64,000 nt of DNA from Helicoverpa zea. Its lineage: Eukaryota > Arthropoda > Insecta > Lepidoptera > Noctuidae. Below the pieces are notes generated by a model. The model had not been told where the DNA came from. It did not search any database and was given only the letters and a program-made list of their open reading frames with translations. The DNA is taken from NCBI RefSeq assembly GCF_022581195.2, contig NC_061475.1, positions 1,798,001-1,862,000 on the forward strand, in the 5' to 3' direction. How positions within the stretch are numbered: the first letter of the stretch is position 1; each line of letters opens with the position of its first letter. A program made the position numbers and the translations under genes. Positions 12,501 through 23,176 of the stretch are shown piece by piece.

Positions 12501-15500
12501 TCTCAACCTTCTTCTCAGTAGCGACATCCCCACTCGTCTCACTCAACACTTTATCGACATTCAACAGTAACTTCTGGGAATTCAACACTAACTCGTTCAC
12601 GGTCAAATTCTCATTCTTATCCGACTGTTCAACAGTCTCCAACACTATCTCAACATTGTCGTTTTGTTCAACATTTTTGTTCTTCGGTTCGGTGAATACA
12701 TTCTCTAAGTTCACTTCTCTGGCCGGGGTAGCTGGTAGAGATTTTGAGTAATTCTTTATATAGTCGAATAGTTTTTTACCAGGTGCGTAAGAGAGGATGA
12801 GAAATATTAAATTGTTTGTTTCTATGTATGCGTGTAGTGGTACCATGTATGGTATGACGGTTGGTAGCACTGGTTGTCGGGTCTCGTTTGTACGTTGAAG
12901 GAAGAATTCGTCGAATTCTGTTAGGTTGTTCGGTATTTTTTGTATCACCTGAAAAAGATGTGTGTTTATAAATTAGTTTTAGTTCGTTTGACATTAAGAC
13001 CATAAACTATAACTCCTTTTGCACAATATTGACTTATAAAAAATAGACTTTTATACAAGTACGAAAGTTGTCATTACGTTGAGATGTGTTGAAAATATTT
13101 TTTTTAGCAAAATACAGAAAGTCAAAACAAGAAAGTTCCTTGTTCCCAGAGCTTTGGAAATACCTAAACCTCAAATGATAGATTGCCGCGACTCATAGCC
13201 GGGACGACCCGAATAGATATCACAATAATTCTATGTATAGAGACTATTACATCATGATTACCATTTCATAGTTTCTAATCTATCTATAAGCCATAACACA
13301 CCGTTCATTGACCCACACAACAGACATATTTTCATCTAATCTCTTGTTATCTATTTGACACAGTAAGCTTTAGCCAAATTCTTAGGATAAACATGGCTTA
13401 TCAGTACTGTCAGTGTGACCTACTGACTTAGTGTGAAATGTTGCTAATATTAAGATACAATTTGTGGTAAATCCTAAAGCATAAACTGAAGAATGAAATG
13501 TCCGTAAGAAGGTTTTACTAAAACATATCTCAACAATATTTTGACCTTTTCTAAACATCAGTAAAAAAAAATCAAGAATTTCATTCTTGTGCACGCTCCC
13601 AGTTGACAGCGATGGGGATGAATTTTTTGACGCTTTTTAGTTGTTTGTTTTACTAGGATAGTTCTTGATATTTATTGTAAATATGTATTGTAAATATCTA
13701 TGTAAATAAAAAGTAACTTGAAAAAAAAAGAATTTCATAATTAAAATTATAAAACATTTTTTTGTTTGTTCAGAAGGGTAAATAAAGGCTTCGAAACAAA
13801 TGAACTGATTTGAAAAATTCTTTCACAGTTTCACAGGAAGCTGGACTATCCTGCACGTGTTTCTACGTACAAAAACAATAGATTTTTATGCCAAATATAC
13901 AATATGTAACGTAATTAACGTACACCCTCAAACACCCCAATTAGAATATTATGTTATAATCATAATACATACACTGAATTTTTAATTTAACATGTATATG
14001 CATTGTTATTTACTAAATTAGTTAGACCAATTCTTGGAGAACTTTTTGGTCATACTACTACGCACGCAAATATCGCGCCGCGCGCCGCTCGACTCGACAG
14101 CGACACAGCGACAAACTACGGAAAAAGCCGACAATACACGAAGTCTTATTACTTTGAGTTACGGTCTATTTGAATTTGTTTTGACTGTACAGGGTTAATA
14201 TGACAATAATTTCCGTAGTTTTAATTATTTTTGGGATTAAAATTTACCTATATTAAAAATGATATAAATCGATTCAGTAAACGATTCTGAACAAACTAAT
14301 TTCAGGATGTGCGTTAATTAAGTTACATGACATGTTGTATATAGCTAGTGCGTCACGCTGGTTTTCAATTGAACCTGGGAGAAGTTCCCATTAGTTTCAA
14401 ATGCCAATTACTGCCTATTAGTATCTTACCTTCATAGCATAGTAAGCCTGTTCAGTGCGATGCAGCACGAGCATGAGGCTGGACGCCAGGATGTCCAGCA
14501 CGCGGTACAGTGACAACTCCTCGTAGGGACGCTTCAGCATTGCCGATGGGATGGAGCAGTGGATCGCTCGAGCATTGTCGTCGCGTTCTGGTAGTAACTG
14601 ATGAAAGATAATGAAGTGGTAAACTATGAGGATGAAATACGTTTCTTATGCCGAATTAACCAGCTCTTAAAAAAAAAATTGGGTACACCATGCGATTTGG
14701 CTGAAAATTCACGTTAATTATGTTCAGGGACATGAGGGACAACTTAGGAGGAGTATGATAATGTGTACAGGGGGAGTACATAATAAAGTATAAAGAAATG
14801 ACATTAAGGAGTATGTAACGGTAGTACAAAAGGAAGTACGTAAGGAAAAACTTATGGAAGCACATTAGCGAGTTTATAGGGGGAATACATAATAAGAACA
14901 AATAAGTGTGACGTCACAAGTAAATTACAACTATAATGTTAACTATGCTATGTGTGACTATAATGTTGTAGATATAATATGTCGTATACGTATACTCACG
15001 CTCTGTTCCGTATCACATAAATGATTCTTGTATATCTCTTCGGCGTACGAGAGGTATTTGTTCGTCTTCTCCTTTATCAACGCCCGACGTTGTGCATCTG
15101 TGTCACCTGAAGAAAATAAACATATTATGGCACTTTTACACATATTGCAATAATCAAAGGGTCCGGTTTTTTGACGAAAAAGGGTGAAACGAAAGTTTGT
15201 TATCTCTACTTTGGCACCAAACGTGAGGATCAATTCAGATAACGGTCATACAATTAAGGTGACTAGTAACTTATAAATTACCTAATCCTATAATACAGAG
15301 CTGTTTATTTGCCAAAGAAACACTAGATACCATTGATTGGTTCTATTTTATTTTATAGGGAGGTCACAGCAAGCAAATGACCTAATGACTCTTAACCATT
15401 CATTTTAAGGTCAATGACAAATTAATATTTAAATAGGAGTGTTTAATTTTTATTGTATGACTACGTTCCGAATGTAGTTTTGCTGTCTGTTATTATTTAC

Positions 15501-18500
15501 ATCGAATCAGTGTCGGATTTCCGACACATCGAGTTATGAGAGTGAGGGAATGGAGAATACGAATGTGTCTGTGCAAATGCTTGGACACTATAATATGTCC
15601 GGCGCACTTAGCTGATCTCTTTAGAGCGCGGGCACACGATGCGTTGCGGCGGCGGTGCGGCGCCGGAGCGGTGTCGCTGCGTCGTCTTACATAGAAACAT
15701 CCACGGCATGTCACACGATGCGCTCCGGCGCCGCACCGGACTTGCAACCACCAACACGAGGCGGGGAGGGGTGAATGCGTTGCGACGTCGGGGCGGCACC
15801 GCTCAGTTGTTTTGCGTCACGAGGAAGGACAACAGACTGTCCAACGCTACGGCGCCGCTGCGACATAACAACGTTACGGCGCCGCACCGCTCGTGTGCCC
15901 ACTGACACGGTGAAATCTTTGCGGTGCGGCGCCGCAACGCATCGTGTGCCCCCGCTCTTATAGGAGAACAGCCGCCGTTGCCGATAATCGGCTAGGTGGC
16001 TATTATTATTTACATGAACATATAAGTTATGAATCCGAACATTGTAATTTCTAAGAAACCCCATTTATCAATTTCTATGAATTATTGCATCACTGTGTAA
16101 ACTCATGCAAACACTTATACACAAGTTTCAGACACAAACATATTTATTCTGTTAACATACCATGTACCTATCTGATCAATTTGTACACCACAAATTGATC
16201 AGATAGGTACAGTTTATAATTTTACTTTTTATCATTTGTTTAGTTGATAACATAAACACAAGAAACCCTTTACAGACGCACTATCATCAAATTAATAAAT
16301 TTTATCAATTTTTGTGTAACACCATTTTATTTGCACAGATTGGGAGGAAGATAAGATTCAATCGGAACACATGAACGAACTTTGGATATCGCTGTGTCGA
16401 TTGTGTTACTTAATTAGTACAATACTAAAAATTAATGGCATCCTTAAAGGTTTATAAGATATTTTGAAAGTACAATATAATTTTTGTTCAGCATTATTTC
16501 TATTTATACCTCACCTGAATTGGATCCTTATGTTTTAAAGCTATATACTGTGAGCGAATTGAAGAGTTTGTCAGTCTTTAGGCATCAGAAAGGGGACCTC
16601 TCATTTCAAAAGTAGTCAATATTTTTGCAGAGAATACTAACCACACGCATCCAACGTTTCATACGCCCTCAAATAGTGAATCAGATGTAAGAAATCCATG
16701 TTTCCCACCAATTTTATCAAATTATATTTTTCTCTCTACTAAATTTTACTTTGTCTCTATTAAATAATCGTACATTACATTATATTTGTCTCGTAATAAA
16801 CAAACAAGAACAAAACTTTTTTAAACAAACTTTGAACTGTCACTTTCACTTAAGCTTTTTACAAAAGTTTTCTTAAAAATACCTAAAAAATCACTAGAAT
16901 TCTGAATTTTACAGAAATATTTTATTGATTACTTATATTTTTGTTTTGTTTCTAATATAATAATGAAAATATGTCTAATAAGCGTGGTATGCGGGCAATC
17001 GTGAGCGCGGTACTGTCGATAAGCGGTCACTAGAGCTTATCTAGTTCTTAGTAGCTCACTGTAATCTCCCTTGTTTTCAAGCCAAACTGATAACAACTAG
17101 CTTTGCCCTGCGGTTGCATATGCAGCATGAATTGCATACTTTATGTTTGTCTACCCAGATATTCTGCCCTGAAAATTTGGCTAGCACTTCTTCGTCTTCT
17201 TCTTTCTCCTGCCCTGTTCCCAATTTTACTTGGGGTCGGCGCAATATGTAATTTTCTTCTATTTTCCCCTGTCACTCGTCATACTGACACTCACTCCCTT
17301 CCTATTCATATCATCTTTCAGGCAATCCATCCATCTTTTCTTAGGTCTTCATATTCCTCTCCATCCCTCTACATTCATACTTAGCACACACTTTGTTGCA
17401 TGCGTATCATCCCTCCTCATTACATGCCCATACCACGACAATCTTCTACTTCTCATCTTTTCTGTAACTGGTGCTACTTTCAGACTTCCTCTGAAAATTT
17501 GGCTAGCACAAAATATACAAAAAAGCCTTTTGGGAAAGTTTAGGATTGTAAATTCCACTTGTGCGACATTAGGATTAGGACGCATTTTTTTACCCGAACG
17601 AACTTTAAGTCTTACGTTTTAGAAAAGCTGATTGCAAAAAAATGTATACCGACGAAGTATTCATTGATAGAAATACTAAGAAAATTGCGGAAACATGAGA
17701 TAGGTATTTCAAACTAGATATAATTATTTGAAAAAAAAGCGATAAATAAATTTGAAAGATGGAGTGAATGAGAAAAGAATGAACGATAGTGCTGTGAGGA
17801 CATTAAAAAACTTCAAATAAGTTTTATCGTAGCCAAATTCTAACTGAACCGGCGATTATAACATCAACCTCATTATTTTGTTTGATAAGAGATCCAATTA
17901 AAATTTACAATACCGCACCACTAGTATACCTATTAAACTCAAACAATTACAGACTTAAACAAAATAAATTTCTGTTACTTACTTTGTACTCCAATTAACA
18001 TCTTCTCGATACCAGATTTGTAGCATTCAAAAGCTCTCTGATAATCACCCATATCTTCGCACCTTGCCGCCAAATTTAACATATAACCAGCCTCAAACAC
18101 ATAACTATCTTCTGTCTTAGTTTTACACTCATTCGACAAAGATAATACACTTTTACTGTATAACGACACTCGCGAACTACTCCGTCTCGAGTCCACTTCA
18201 CAACTCGAAGAACACACGTTAGAATTCAAAGACACGGTATCCGAATCAACCTTCTTACGCATAGTGTGGTAATCATCAAATTTAGACGTCGATGGCGCGT
18301 CGAAATTAATTAAGTCTGGCAACACTGATTTTGTTTTGACACTAGGCTTTTTATCCACTGTCAATTTATTTAGTTCATCGTATAAATCACTGTCGATGCT
18401 TTCTATTGAGTTGATGGATTCGAAACTGTCGGCTAAGGAGAGTTTTTTGGGTGAATGTCGGATTTCGACGTCGGCTGCCTCGTAGATGGGTATTTGTGAG

Positions 18501-21500
18501 ATGAAGTCGGTTTCGTCCCGACTTGTGAGTGAAGCGTGGGACGATTCTGTGGCGGCCCGAGCTGAAAGTGTAGTGACTATTATAGTTCGGCCATTCAGAG
18601 AATGCGTTCCTGACACGTCGCGATTGAACTGACGACGTAACTACATTCATTGATTATTGATATAATAATGTTGTTTTAATGCTCCTCAATTGTTAAAACG
18701 GTAAACAACCAGCAAAAATATTTTTATCGTAACTGCAACGCCATTGCAAAGTTACGTCGTCAGTTCAATCGCGACGTGTCAGGAACGCATTCTCTGAATG
18801 GCCGAACTATAGTGACTTTATGACTAAAATTGTAATTATTAATTACCTTATTTAATTTCAACAGGTAATGAAGTTTTAGGAACCAGGAAAACTAATGAAC
18901 AGCTTTATATTTAGGTTTAATCTATGTATGATGATTACGCAAACGATTAAGCTAATGCAAGCATTTTAATGATTGAATGCATTACTTAATTTGGTTGAAC
19001 GAGTCATTCGTTTATTTTAATAAGTCATTAAACAGAAATGTATAAATTTTAAAGTAGTTATGGGAATATTGATTAAGAATTCTTTTGAAACTTTTAGGTG
19101 GATGGTTTAATTGCTTGGATTAATTCATTACAAAATAGCAATTTACAGTAACAGCCTCGAACTTTCTAGAAATTTAATAAAATTATCATGCAAAAGCATT
19201 GACGACTGATTCAATTCAGAATATGTAATGTTTATGATGATGAAATGTTAATGAGTTGTAACGTCAAGTGTTTAATGAATAAAGCCTCGAATTCAAGGTA
19301 AACTTTTGTTTATAAACAAAGATGCATAAAGATTACGTTGCTGAGATGCAGATAATAATGCCCTTTGTATGGTTGAGTGGCAGTTGTCAAGATCTGACCC
19401 TAAAAAATTATGTTGATCAACTGTTGCTATAATAATATTACGTTATGTTTACCATGAATACGAGTCTTTATATTTTGCCAATTAACAATATATAAAGTTG
19501 CAATTGCAATATCTTATTAGCTTATACCCGTACCAGTGCCGAATGAAGAATGATGGTTAGTCCTAAAGAAATGATGAAAGCATAAGAAAAGCAAAAAAAC
19601 CCTAAAAATATGGTGCTGGTAAAATAACCGACCCAGGAAATGCTTGCAGATTATTTTTGTCCAGATTATGTATTTACACCAATATTACAAAACTGAAGAG
19701 TTTGTATATTCGTTTGATTATTTCCTTGATCGCGCTAAGCTCATAAATGGTCCCATAGGACCTTGGCCTAATCGGAGTTCGGACCGATAACAAAAAAATC
19801 TTTTAGTGTCAGATATTTCTTGAGGAGTGCTGTAAGCTAAGGCTAAGGAAGGCTAAGGGAAGTAGTTTCCACAGAACAAGGATGAAACTGCGAGAAACAG
19901 CTACTTTAGTATATAAACTCACCAGTATGCGTCGGAGTGGATGTATCATCATCATCGGTCTGGTACTCAAGCGGCGGGGTCTCCTCAATGGGCAGGTGCA
20001 GCGACGATCTGATCGCGTTGATCACGCCGCCGGCTCGGGGCTCGGGCTCAGGATAGCCTGTCTGCAAGTCACGGGGTCAAGTTAGATATATGGGTCATTT
20101 TAGAAACTCTTGACTAACTCTCAGTGACTCCCTTATGAAGAGATTACCATTAGCTATAAAACGGCCAAAAAAACACTTTTGTTGTATAGGAGCCCCCATT
20201 ATTTGGAGTGAAATCATCAAATGACCCCTTTACGCCTTACTGAGTAAGGCATACAATGTTCCTACTGAGTACTAACTTGCGCGGGCAATCCCGCATCCGG
20301 TAGGAACCCTTTAAAGTACACCCACATATGTATACAAGAGCGGTTACCCTACAAATGAAATCGTAAAGGTAATGAGATACTGTAGATATAAATAAATAAC
20401 TCTGCAGGCTGTAACACGATACTTAACCGGCTCCACACTTCTAAGGTCAGAGTATAAGAGAACCGAGTATGCGAGGTAGCCTTGAACTAAAGTTGGGGCT
20501 TGAACTGCAGTTATTTTCAGAGAAATATTTTAGTTACGGTATACTCCAGTTTCACATAAACATTGTTTGGTAGAGAACAAAACAATGCTGGCATAACACA
20601 ATAATAATTGACCTTCCAAGCTTTGAAGGTAAATATAATTAAAATTGTACCGTAGCATATTCCATGTCCTAATTATAATTACTTAAAACTCGGAAATTCA
20701 ATTGACGTGCCTTTCCTAAGGGGTTAATAATTTGAATTACACTATTTTTCTTTTCATGTATGTAATAGGGAAACAGCAAAATGTTCTGCTAAAACATTTT
20801 ACAGTAGAACATTACGTAAGTAAAAACTTAAAACAGTTCAAATAGCCAAAATAAACATATTAAAGCTTTTAAGGTACAAAACCAACATGAATAATTCTTT
20901 CAAATACGAAAATTTCACCATACTATATTTTTTCTAGGTATGGGAAGTTATTTCCCCCTCCGCCCCCCCAAATGCTGGTAAAACCTCGGGTAAATTGCTA
21001 GTATGTAATAAAGATGCGACTATTTATCTACTATACATACTATTACTATTACATACCTGTAAAAAGTTGACAAAGTCAGTACTGGTAAAAAGCAGGCGAT
21101 GTTCAGCAATAAACTCCAGTAAAGACTTAATCGTCTTAGCTCGTTCCGTGATCACCTGGAACACGATGGCAGCATATTACTTCTCTGATGTCCGTTACTA
21201 GGCTATTACAATTGATGTACTAGTAAATCAATTGCAAGAAGTTATCAAATCGGAACGATCGGATATTACGACTTCAAACTAGCCTTCACATTAATAACAT
21301 TAGTAGGAATGTATCCCCTTAGATTGAATTACACACAAGTCTAGCTTATGTTTCTAGCTTGAATTGTTACACACTTCTCATTTCATTGCTACATACTAAT
21401 TTATAATTTTCAGTCACAGCCTCCATTTTTTGGGGCAGTTTTACATAAAACTGAAAAATAAATAGGTAGCAAAAACTGGTTTTAAACATGCAGCTCCAGC

Positions 21501-23176
21501 AAAAACTGGTTAATCTTTGTTTAATACGTAATAAACAGTATCATTATTGAAAAAAAAACTTTTTCCCATACCTCCTGCTGAAATCTTTTAAAGAAGCTAT
21601 ACCGGGGCAGTGAGGGGAAGGTACCCCTCAAGTGTAACCCTGCATGGAGAGACCTCATACTCTTATGCAGCCTCTGGACATCGCTGTACCTCTTCCACAC
21701 TGACACCATCGTCAGAGCCTCGGGAGACTGTATTGGGAATAGCTGGAATTTATAATGAAATTAAAATTTAGAATAATTTGATATTCGTTTTAAACTTCAG
21801 TTAATATAAAACTGGATGGAAGATGTGGTGATAAACTGCAAATAACTTTTATGAGCCCTCATTACGAAATTACAAATATACCATAGTGGGTACTGTGCAG
21901 CATGCAAACAACACAAATTCACTTGTGATGTCACACTCATTCCTCCTGTTTATGTACTTCCCCTGTAAAATCTCTAATGTACTAACCTCATGGACACTCC
22001 TATATACTTCTTTATGAAAGTTCATGTATCTACCTCCTCATGTACTCGCCCTAGTCCCTATATAGTAGTGTAGTATCCTTATATACTTTGTTACTCTCCC
22101 TCCCTTATGAACTCTCTTATTTACAACATTATGCAACCATGCGTTTATTTTTATTTGATTAAAACCGCAATGTCTGTGGTTGTATTGACTCTTTTGCTCA
22201 AGGATGAATCATTGTATTGCTACAATAATAAGTGACAGTAAGCAGCCTATGTAAAAGATAACAAACAAGACTAAAGTAAATAGTAGGAACAATAATAATA
22301 AGTTTAACAATGAGAAACAGAATATTGAATATGTGTAAGAGTTATTTATTAATATGTTTCTTGTTGTTATATTGTTGCCACAGGTTATTGTAGATTATAT
22401 AAAGCTACCGGTTTAACATCGGTTTCATCTGTGTCCTGAAGGAACTTCTTCCCATACCTGGACAAAATATAGTGGGCCCTATAGCGTACTAACAAAAAAG
22501 TTTTGTCTTTATATTAGTAACTCTATTATTCATACAATGTAACAATTGTGATTCGGGACTTTACCCTATATGCAGCCATGCCCAAAGTATAACAGTAGTT
22601 ATTTCAGGAAATAGTTTCATTATTAATTATTTTTGGAACTTCCTTTATTACTTCTACTTTCCTTAATACATATTAATATATATAGAATTCGTTTGATTTT
22701 TAAGTAGTAGAGAGTTGAGAAGTTTTTACATGACATAAATAATTACTGAACCATTAATGTATGAATTTAAATTAAATGAAAGGATATCATCTAATATTGT
22801 GCAATTTATGAATCATCAGCTACTAAATGTTAACTTGTGTTTGTTTACTTTAAACTCAATGAAATATATCTCATCATAAGTAATGTGATTCTCCATACAC
22901 ATAATATCTGACTACATGACCATTCACTATATATCAAGTTTGTCCTAGTTAATCAATGTTTCAAAAGTAAAAGGAAAAAGTAAATGTTAACCAGCTTTTT
23001 AATTAGCCAAAACCCCAGATAAAAACAAGTCTAGAATTTCAAACAGAGAGTAAAATACCCGTGATATATACCGAAATATTTACCACTGAAGTAATCTTGT
23101 AAATAGTGAATCCATTCTTGTGTTTTGCGGTTTCGTCAACCGAAAACCGGCGAACCCACTTGTCTTTTGCCGACAT
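6600..23176 (-). CDS. RPS6KC1: Ribosomal protein S6 kinase delta-1 (RPS6KC1/RPK118) homologue: PX-MIT-degenerate kinase
   Basis: Thirteen exons join in frame to 801 codons plus stop (coordinates in transcript order): 23176-23084, 21742-21572, 21155-21057, 20061-19923, 18561-17983, 15106-15000, 14597-14430, 12948-12460, 12139-12033, 11724-11590, 10851-10758, 8972-8877, 6728-6600. All have GT/AG borders and matching phases. Residues about 7-121 form a PX domain (W-K-R-Y-S, then L-P-R-Y-S-F-F-K-R-F), which in this family binds endosomal PI3P. Residues about 320-390 form an MIT helix bundle. Residues about 415-795 form an AGC-like kinase fold: Lys452 (A-M-K), C-R-D-L-N-P-S-N at 650-657, D-F-W-S-Y-G, E-R-L-G-A-G, H-P-Y-F and I-D-W. 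The glycine loop is absent and the DFG Asp is Tyr670 (L-T-Y-F), so it is probably a pseudokinase. The mammalian protein is an endosomal scaffold that binds sphingosine kinase-1 and PRDX3. Exon borders were chosen by eye and exon 9 could start at 12142. Family call is firm. Confidence 0.93.
6895..7515. repeat. Interspersed lepidopteran repeat fragments
   Basis: The phrases 'GAACGGCTGGGCCGATTGAG', 'CACCATGTACCAGAG' and 'GGTAATACCGCGGGGAACGG' (6950-7315), then 'GGCTGAACGGATTGAGATTG' and 'GATACACGGGCGAAATCTAG' (to 7515), are typical of widespread moth repeats. They lie in the last intron of RPS6KC1. Confidence 0.55.
7598..7670 (-). tRNA. tRNA-Ile (anticodon AAU)
   Basis: The 73-nt minus-strand sequence folds as a full cloverleaf. 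It has a 7-bp acceptor stem (GGCCCAT/ATGGGCC), a GCTC/GAGC D stem, an anticodon stem TCGTG/CGCGA with loop CTAATAA (anticodon AAT), and a T arm GCGGG-TTCGATC-CCCTC... with GGTTCGATCCC as B box. No CCA is encoded, as in eukaryotes. A run of five T (CTTTTTG, near 7586-7590) follows as a Pol III terminator. It sits in the last intron of RPS6KC1 on the same strand, 281 nt from the 5S gene. Confidence 0.96.
7952..8070 (-). rRNA. 5S ribosomal RNA gene
   Basis: The minus strand begins GTCAACGTCCATACCACG and ends GACGTTGACTT. It contains the invariant internal control region (AAGTTAAGCAACATCGGGC, then TACTTGGATGGGTGACCGCC). Length is 119 nt against the usual 119-120. The terminal helix is intact: compared with the usual insect GCCAACG.../...GTTGGC, the second pair reads U-A instead of C-G. 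A T5 run (7948-7952) follows as the Pol III stop. The features suggest a working dispersed copy and not a pseudogene. It lies in an intron of RPS6KC1, same strand. Confidence 0.95.
8345..8563. mobile_element. Foldback MITE, about 219 bp
   Basis: Terminal inverted repeats of about 48 bp begin AGGGTGCTTACATAAAGAAA and end with its complement. The outer dinucleotide TA is present on both sides. The centre carries 'GATCGGTAC' motifs. No coding capacity. It lies in the last intron of RPS6KC1. Confidence 0.85.
8693..8852. repeat. Direct duplication, 80-bp unit, two copies
   Basis: The block beginning 'AATTGTAATCAATCAACAG' and ending 'CATGTATGCTAGCAA' occurs twice in tandem, nearly without change, so the duplication is recent. 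The second copy ends about 25 nt from the splice donor of RPS6KC1 exon 12. Confidence 0.9.
9244..9592 (+). repeat. Lepidopteran interspersed repeat with (ACAG)n tail
   Basis: The element starts 'TAGCTTTTGCCCGCGACTTC' and ends 'GTTACTTTCGCATTTATAAT'. A tetranucleotide run (CAGA)n lies at 9517-9560. The same ending is seen at 58338-58420. The structure is typical of non-autonomous moth repeats; exact class was not determined. Confidence 0.7.
10075..10310. other. GC-rich block with short internal repeats
   Basis: A sharp rise in GC content occurs inside AT-rich intron, with repeated 'GAGGCGCA' and 'GCCGGAGCC' type words. Open frames here are a by-product of composition. Clear terminal inverted repeats were not found. 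It may be a decayed GC-rich foldback like those at 15624 and 37253. Confidence 0.4.
11168..11311 (+). mobile_element. 144-bp MITE (family also at 49605)
   Basis: Terminal inverted repeats of about 40 bp begin GGCCTTACCACAAAAACTTT and end with its near complement. A second copy of the same length, in opposite orientation, lies at 49605-49748. No coding capacity. Confidence 0.85.
11450..11910. repeat. LINE-associated repeat fragments around RPS6KC1 exon 10
   Basis: 'ACAATGGCGGACTTAACGC' with 'GTGATCTCTACCAG' (about 11465-11500), and 'GTTTCGGAGGGCAAGTTAAA' with 'GGACCCAGCCGTCATTAG' (about 11865-11910), are words common in moth LINE 3' regions. They flank the exon at 11590-11724. Confidence 0.45.
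14690..14960 (+). repeat. Interspersed repeat with degenerate 'GGAGTACATAA' minisatellite
   Basis: About ten loose copies of a 20-30 nt unit, such as 'AGGGGGAGTACATAATAA', are followed by 'AGTGTGACGTCACAAGTAAA'. An inverted relative, with the same trailing sequence, lies at 21890-22140 in another RPS6KC1 intron. The two may pair in the pre-mRNA. Confidence 0.6.
15624..15957. mobile_element. GC-rich foldback MITE, 334 bp, TTA target duplication
   Basis: The ends begin GAGCGCGGGCACACGATGCG and finish with its near complement. Flanks are TTA at 15621-15623 and TTA at 15958-15960. The interior repeats 'CACACGATGCG' and 'GCGGCGCCG'. A 3-bp TTA duplication is typical of PIF/Harbinger elements. The many open frames here on both strands are composition artefacts. 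Confidence 0.88.
16164..16210. repeat. Perfect palindrome, 21-bp arms, 5-nt loop
   Basis: The left arm is 16164-16184, the loop ACACC is 16185-16189, and the right arm is 16190-16210. Pairing is perfect, starting GTACCTATCTGATCAATTTG. It stands alone in intron 5 of RPS6KC1. Confidence 0.95.
16642..16699 (-). CDS. Possible alternative first coding exon of RPS6KC1
   Basis: An ATG at 16699 opens 19 codons (begins M-D-F-L-H-L-I-H-Y-L-R) and runs to a GT at 16641-16640 in phase 1. The next RPS6KC1 exon (15106) accepts phase 1, so a short isoform that lacks PX and most of MIT could be made in frame. The donor GTTAGT is weak and a phase match arises by chance one time in three. This is inference only. 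Confidence 0.22.
17188..17490 (-). mobile_element. 303-bp 5'-truncated LINE with 19-bp target-site duplication
   Basis: On the minus strand the insert encodes the end of a non-LTR reverse transcriptase (visible: R-L-S-W-Y-G-H-V-M-R-R, and after one frameshift R-P-K-K-R-W-M-D-C). It ends in a GAA/GAC-rich tail. CTGAAAATTTGGCTAGCAC is repeated exactly at 17169-17187 and 17491-17509. The host sequence is an older moth repeat ('CTAGCTTTGCCCTGCGGTT'). Confidence 0.92.
18581..18811. mobile_element. 231-bp hAT-like MITE abutting an RPS6KC1 splice acceptor
   Basis: Terminal inverted repeats of about 59 bp begin TATAGTTCGGCCATTCAGAG. The flanks GTGACTAT (18573-18580) and GTGACTTT (18812-18819) look like an 8-bp target duplication with one change, as in hAT elements. 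The exon of RPS6KC1 begins at 18561 (minus strand), so only 19 nt separate element and exon. A longer relative lies at 57371-58337. Confidence 0.9.
19679..19880 (-). repeat. Interspersed repeat fragment beginning 'CTGAAGAGTTTG'
   Basis: The fragment reads ATTACAAAACTGAAGAGTTT on the plus strand, the complement of the common moth repeat ending 'AACTCTTCAGCTTTATAATA'. It runs up to about 40 nt from RPS6KC1 exon 4. 'GAAGTAGTTTCCACAG' near 19860 is also typical of this repeat. Confidence 0.5.
21890..22140 (-). repeat. Inverted relative of the 'GGAGTACATAA' minisatellite repeat
   Basis: The plus strand shows words such as 'TTTATGTACTTCCCCTG' and 'CCTCATGTACTCGCC', preceded by 'CACTTGTGATGTCACACTC', the complement of the block at 14906-14926. 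It lies in intron 1 of RPS6KC1. Confidence 0.55.
22141..23083. other. Remainder of RPS6KC1 intron 1
   Basis: AT-rich intron with no recognised exon, RNA gene or repeat. Confidence 0.5.

Noticed and set aside
15493..16064. Several overlapping arginine-rich frames on both strands
   Set aside because: They arise from the GC-rich foldback at 15624-15957; no frame has a conserved motif.
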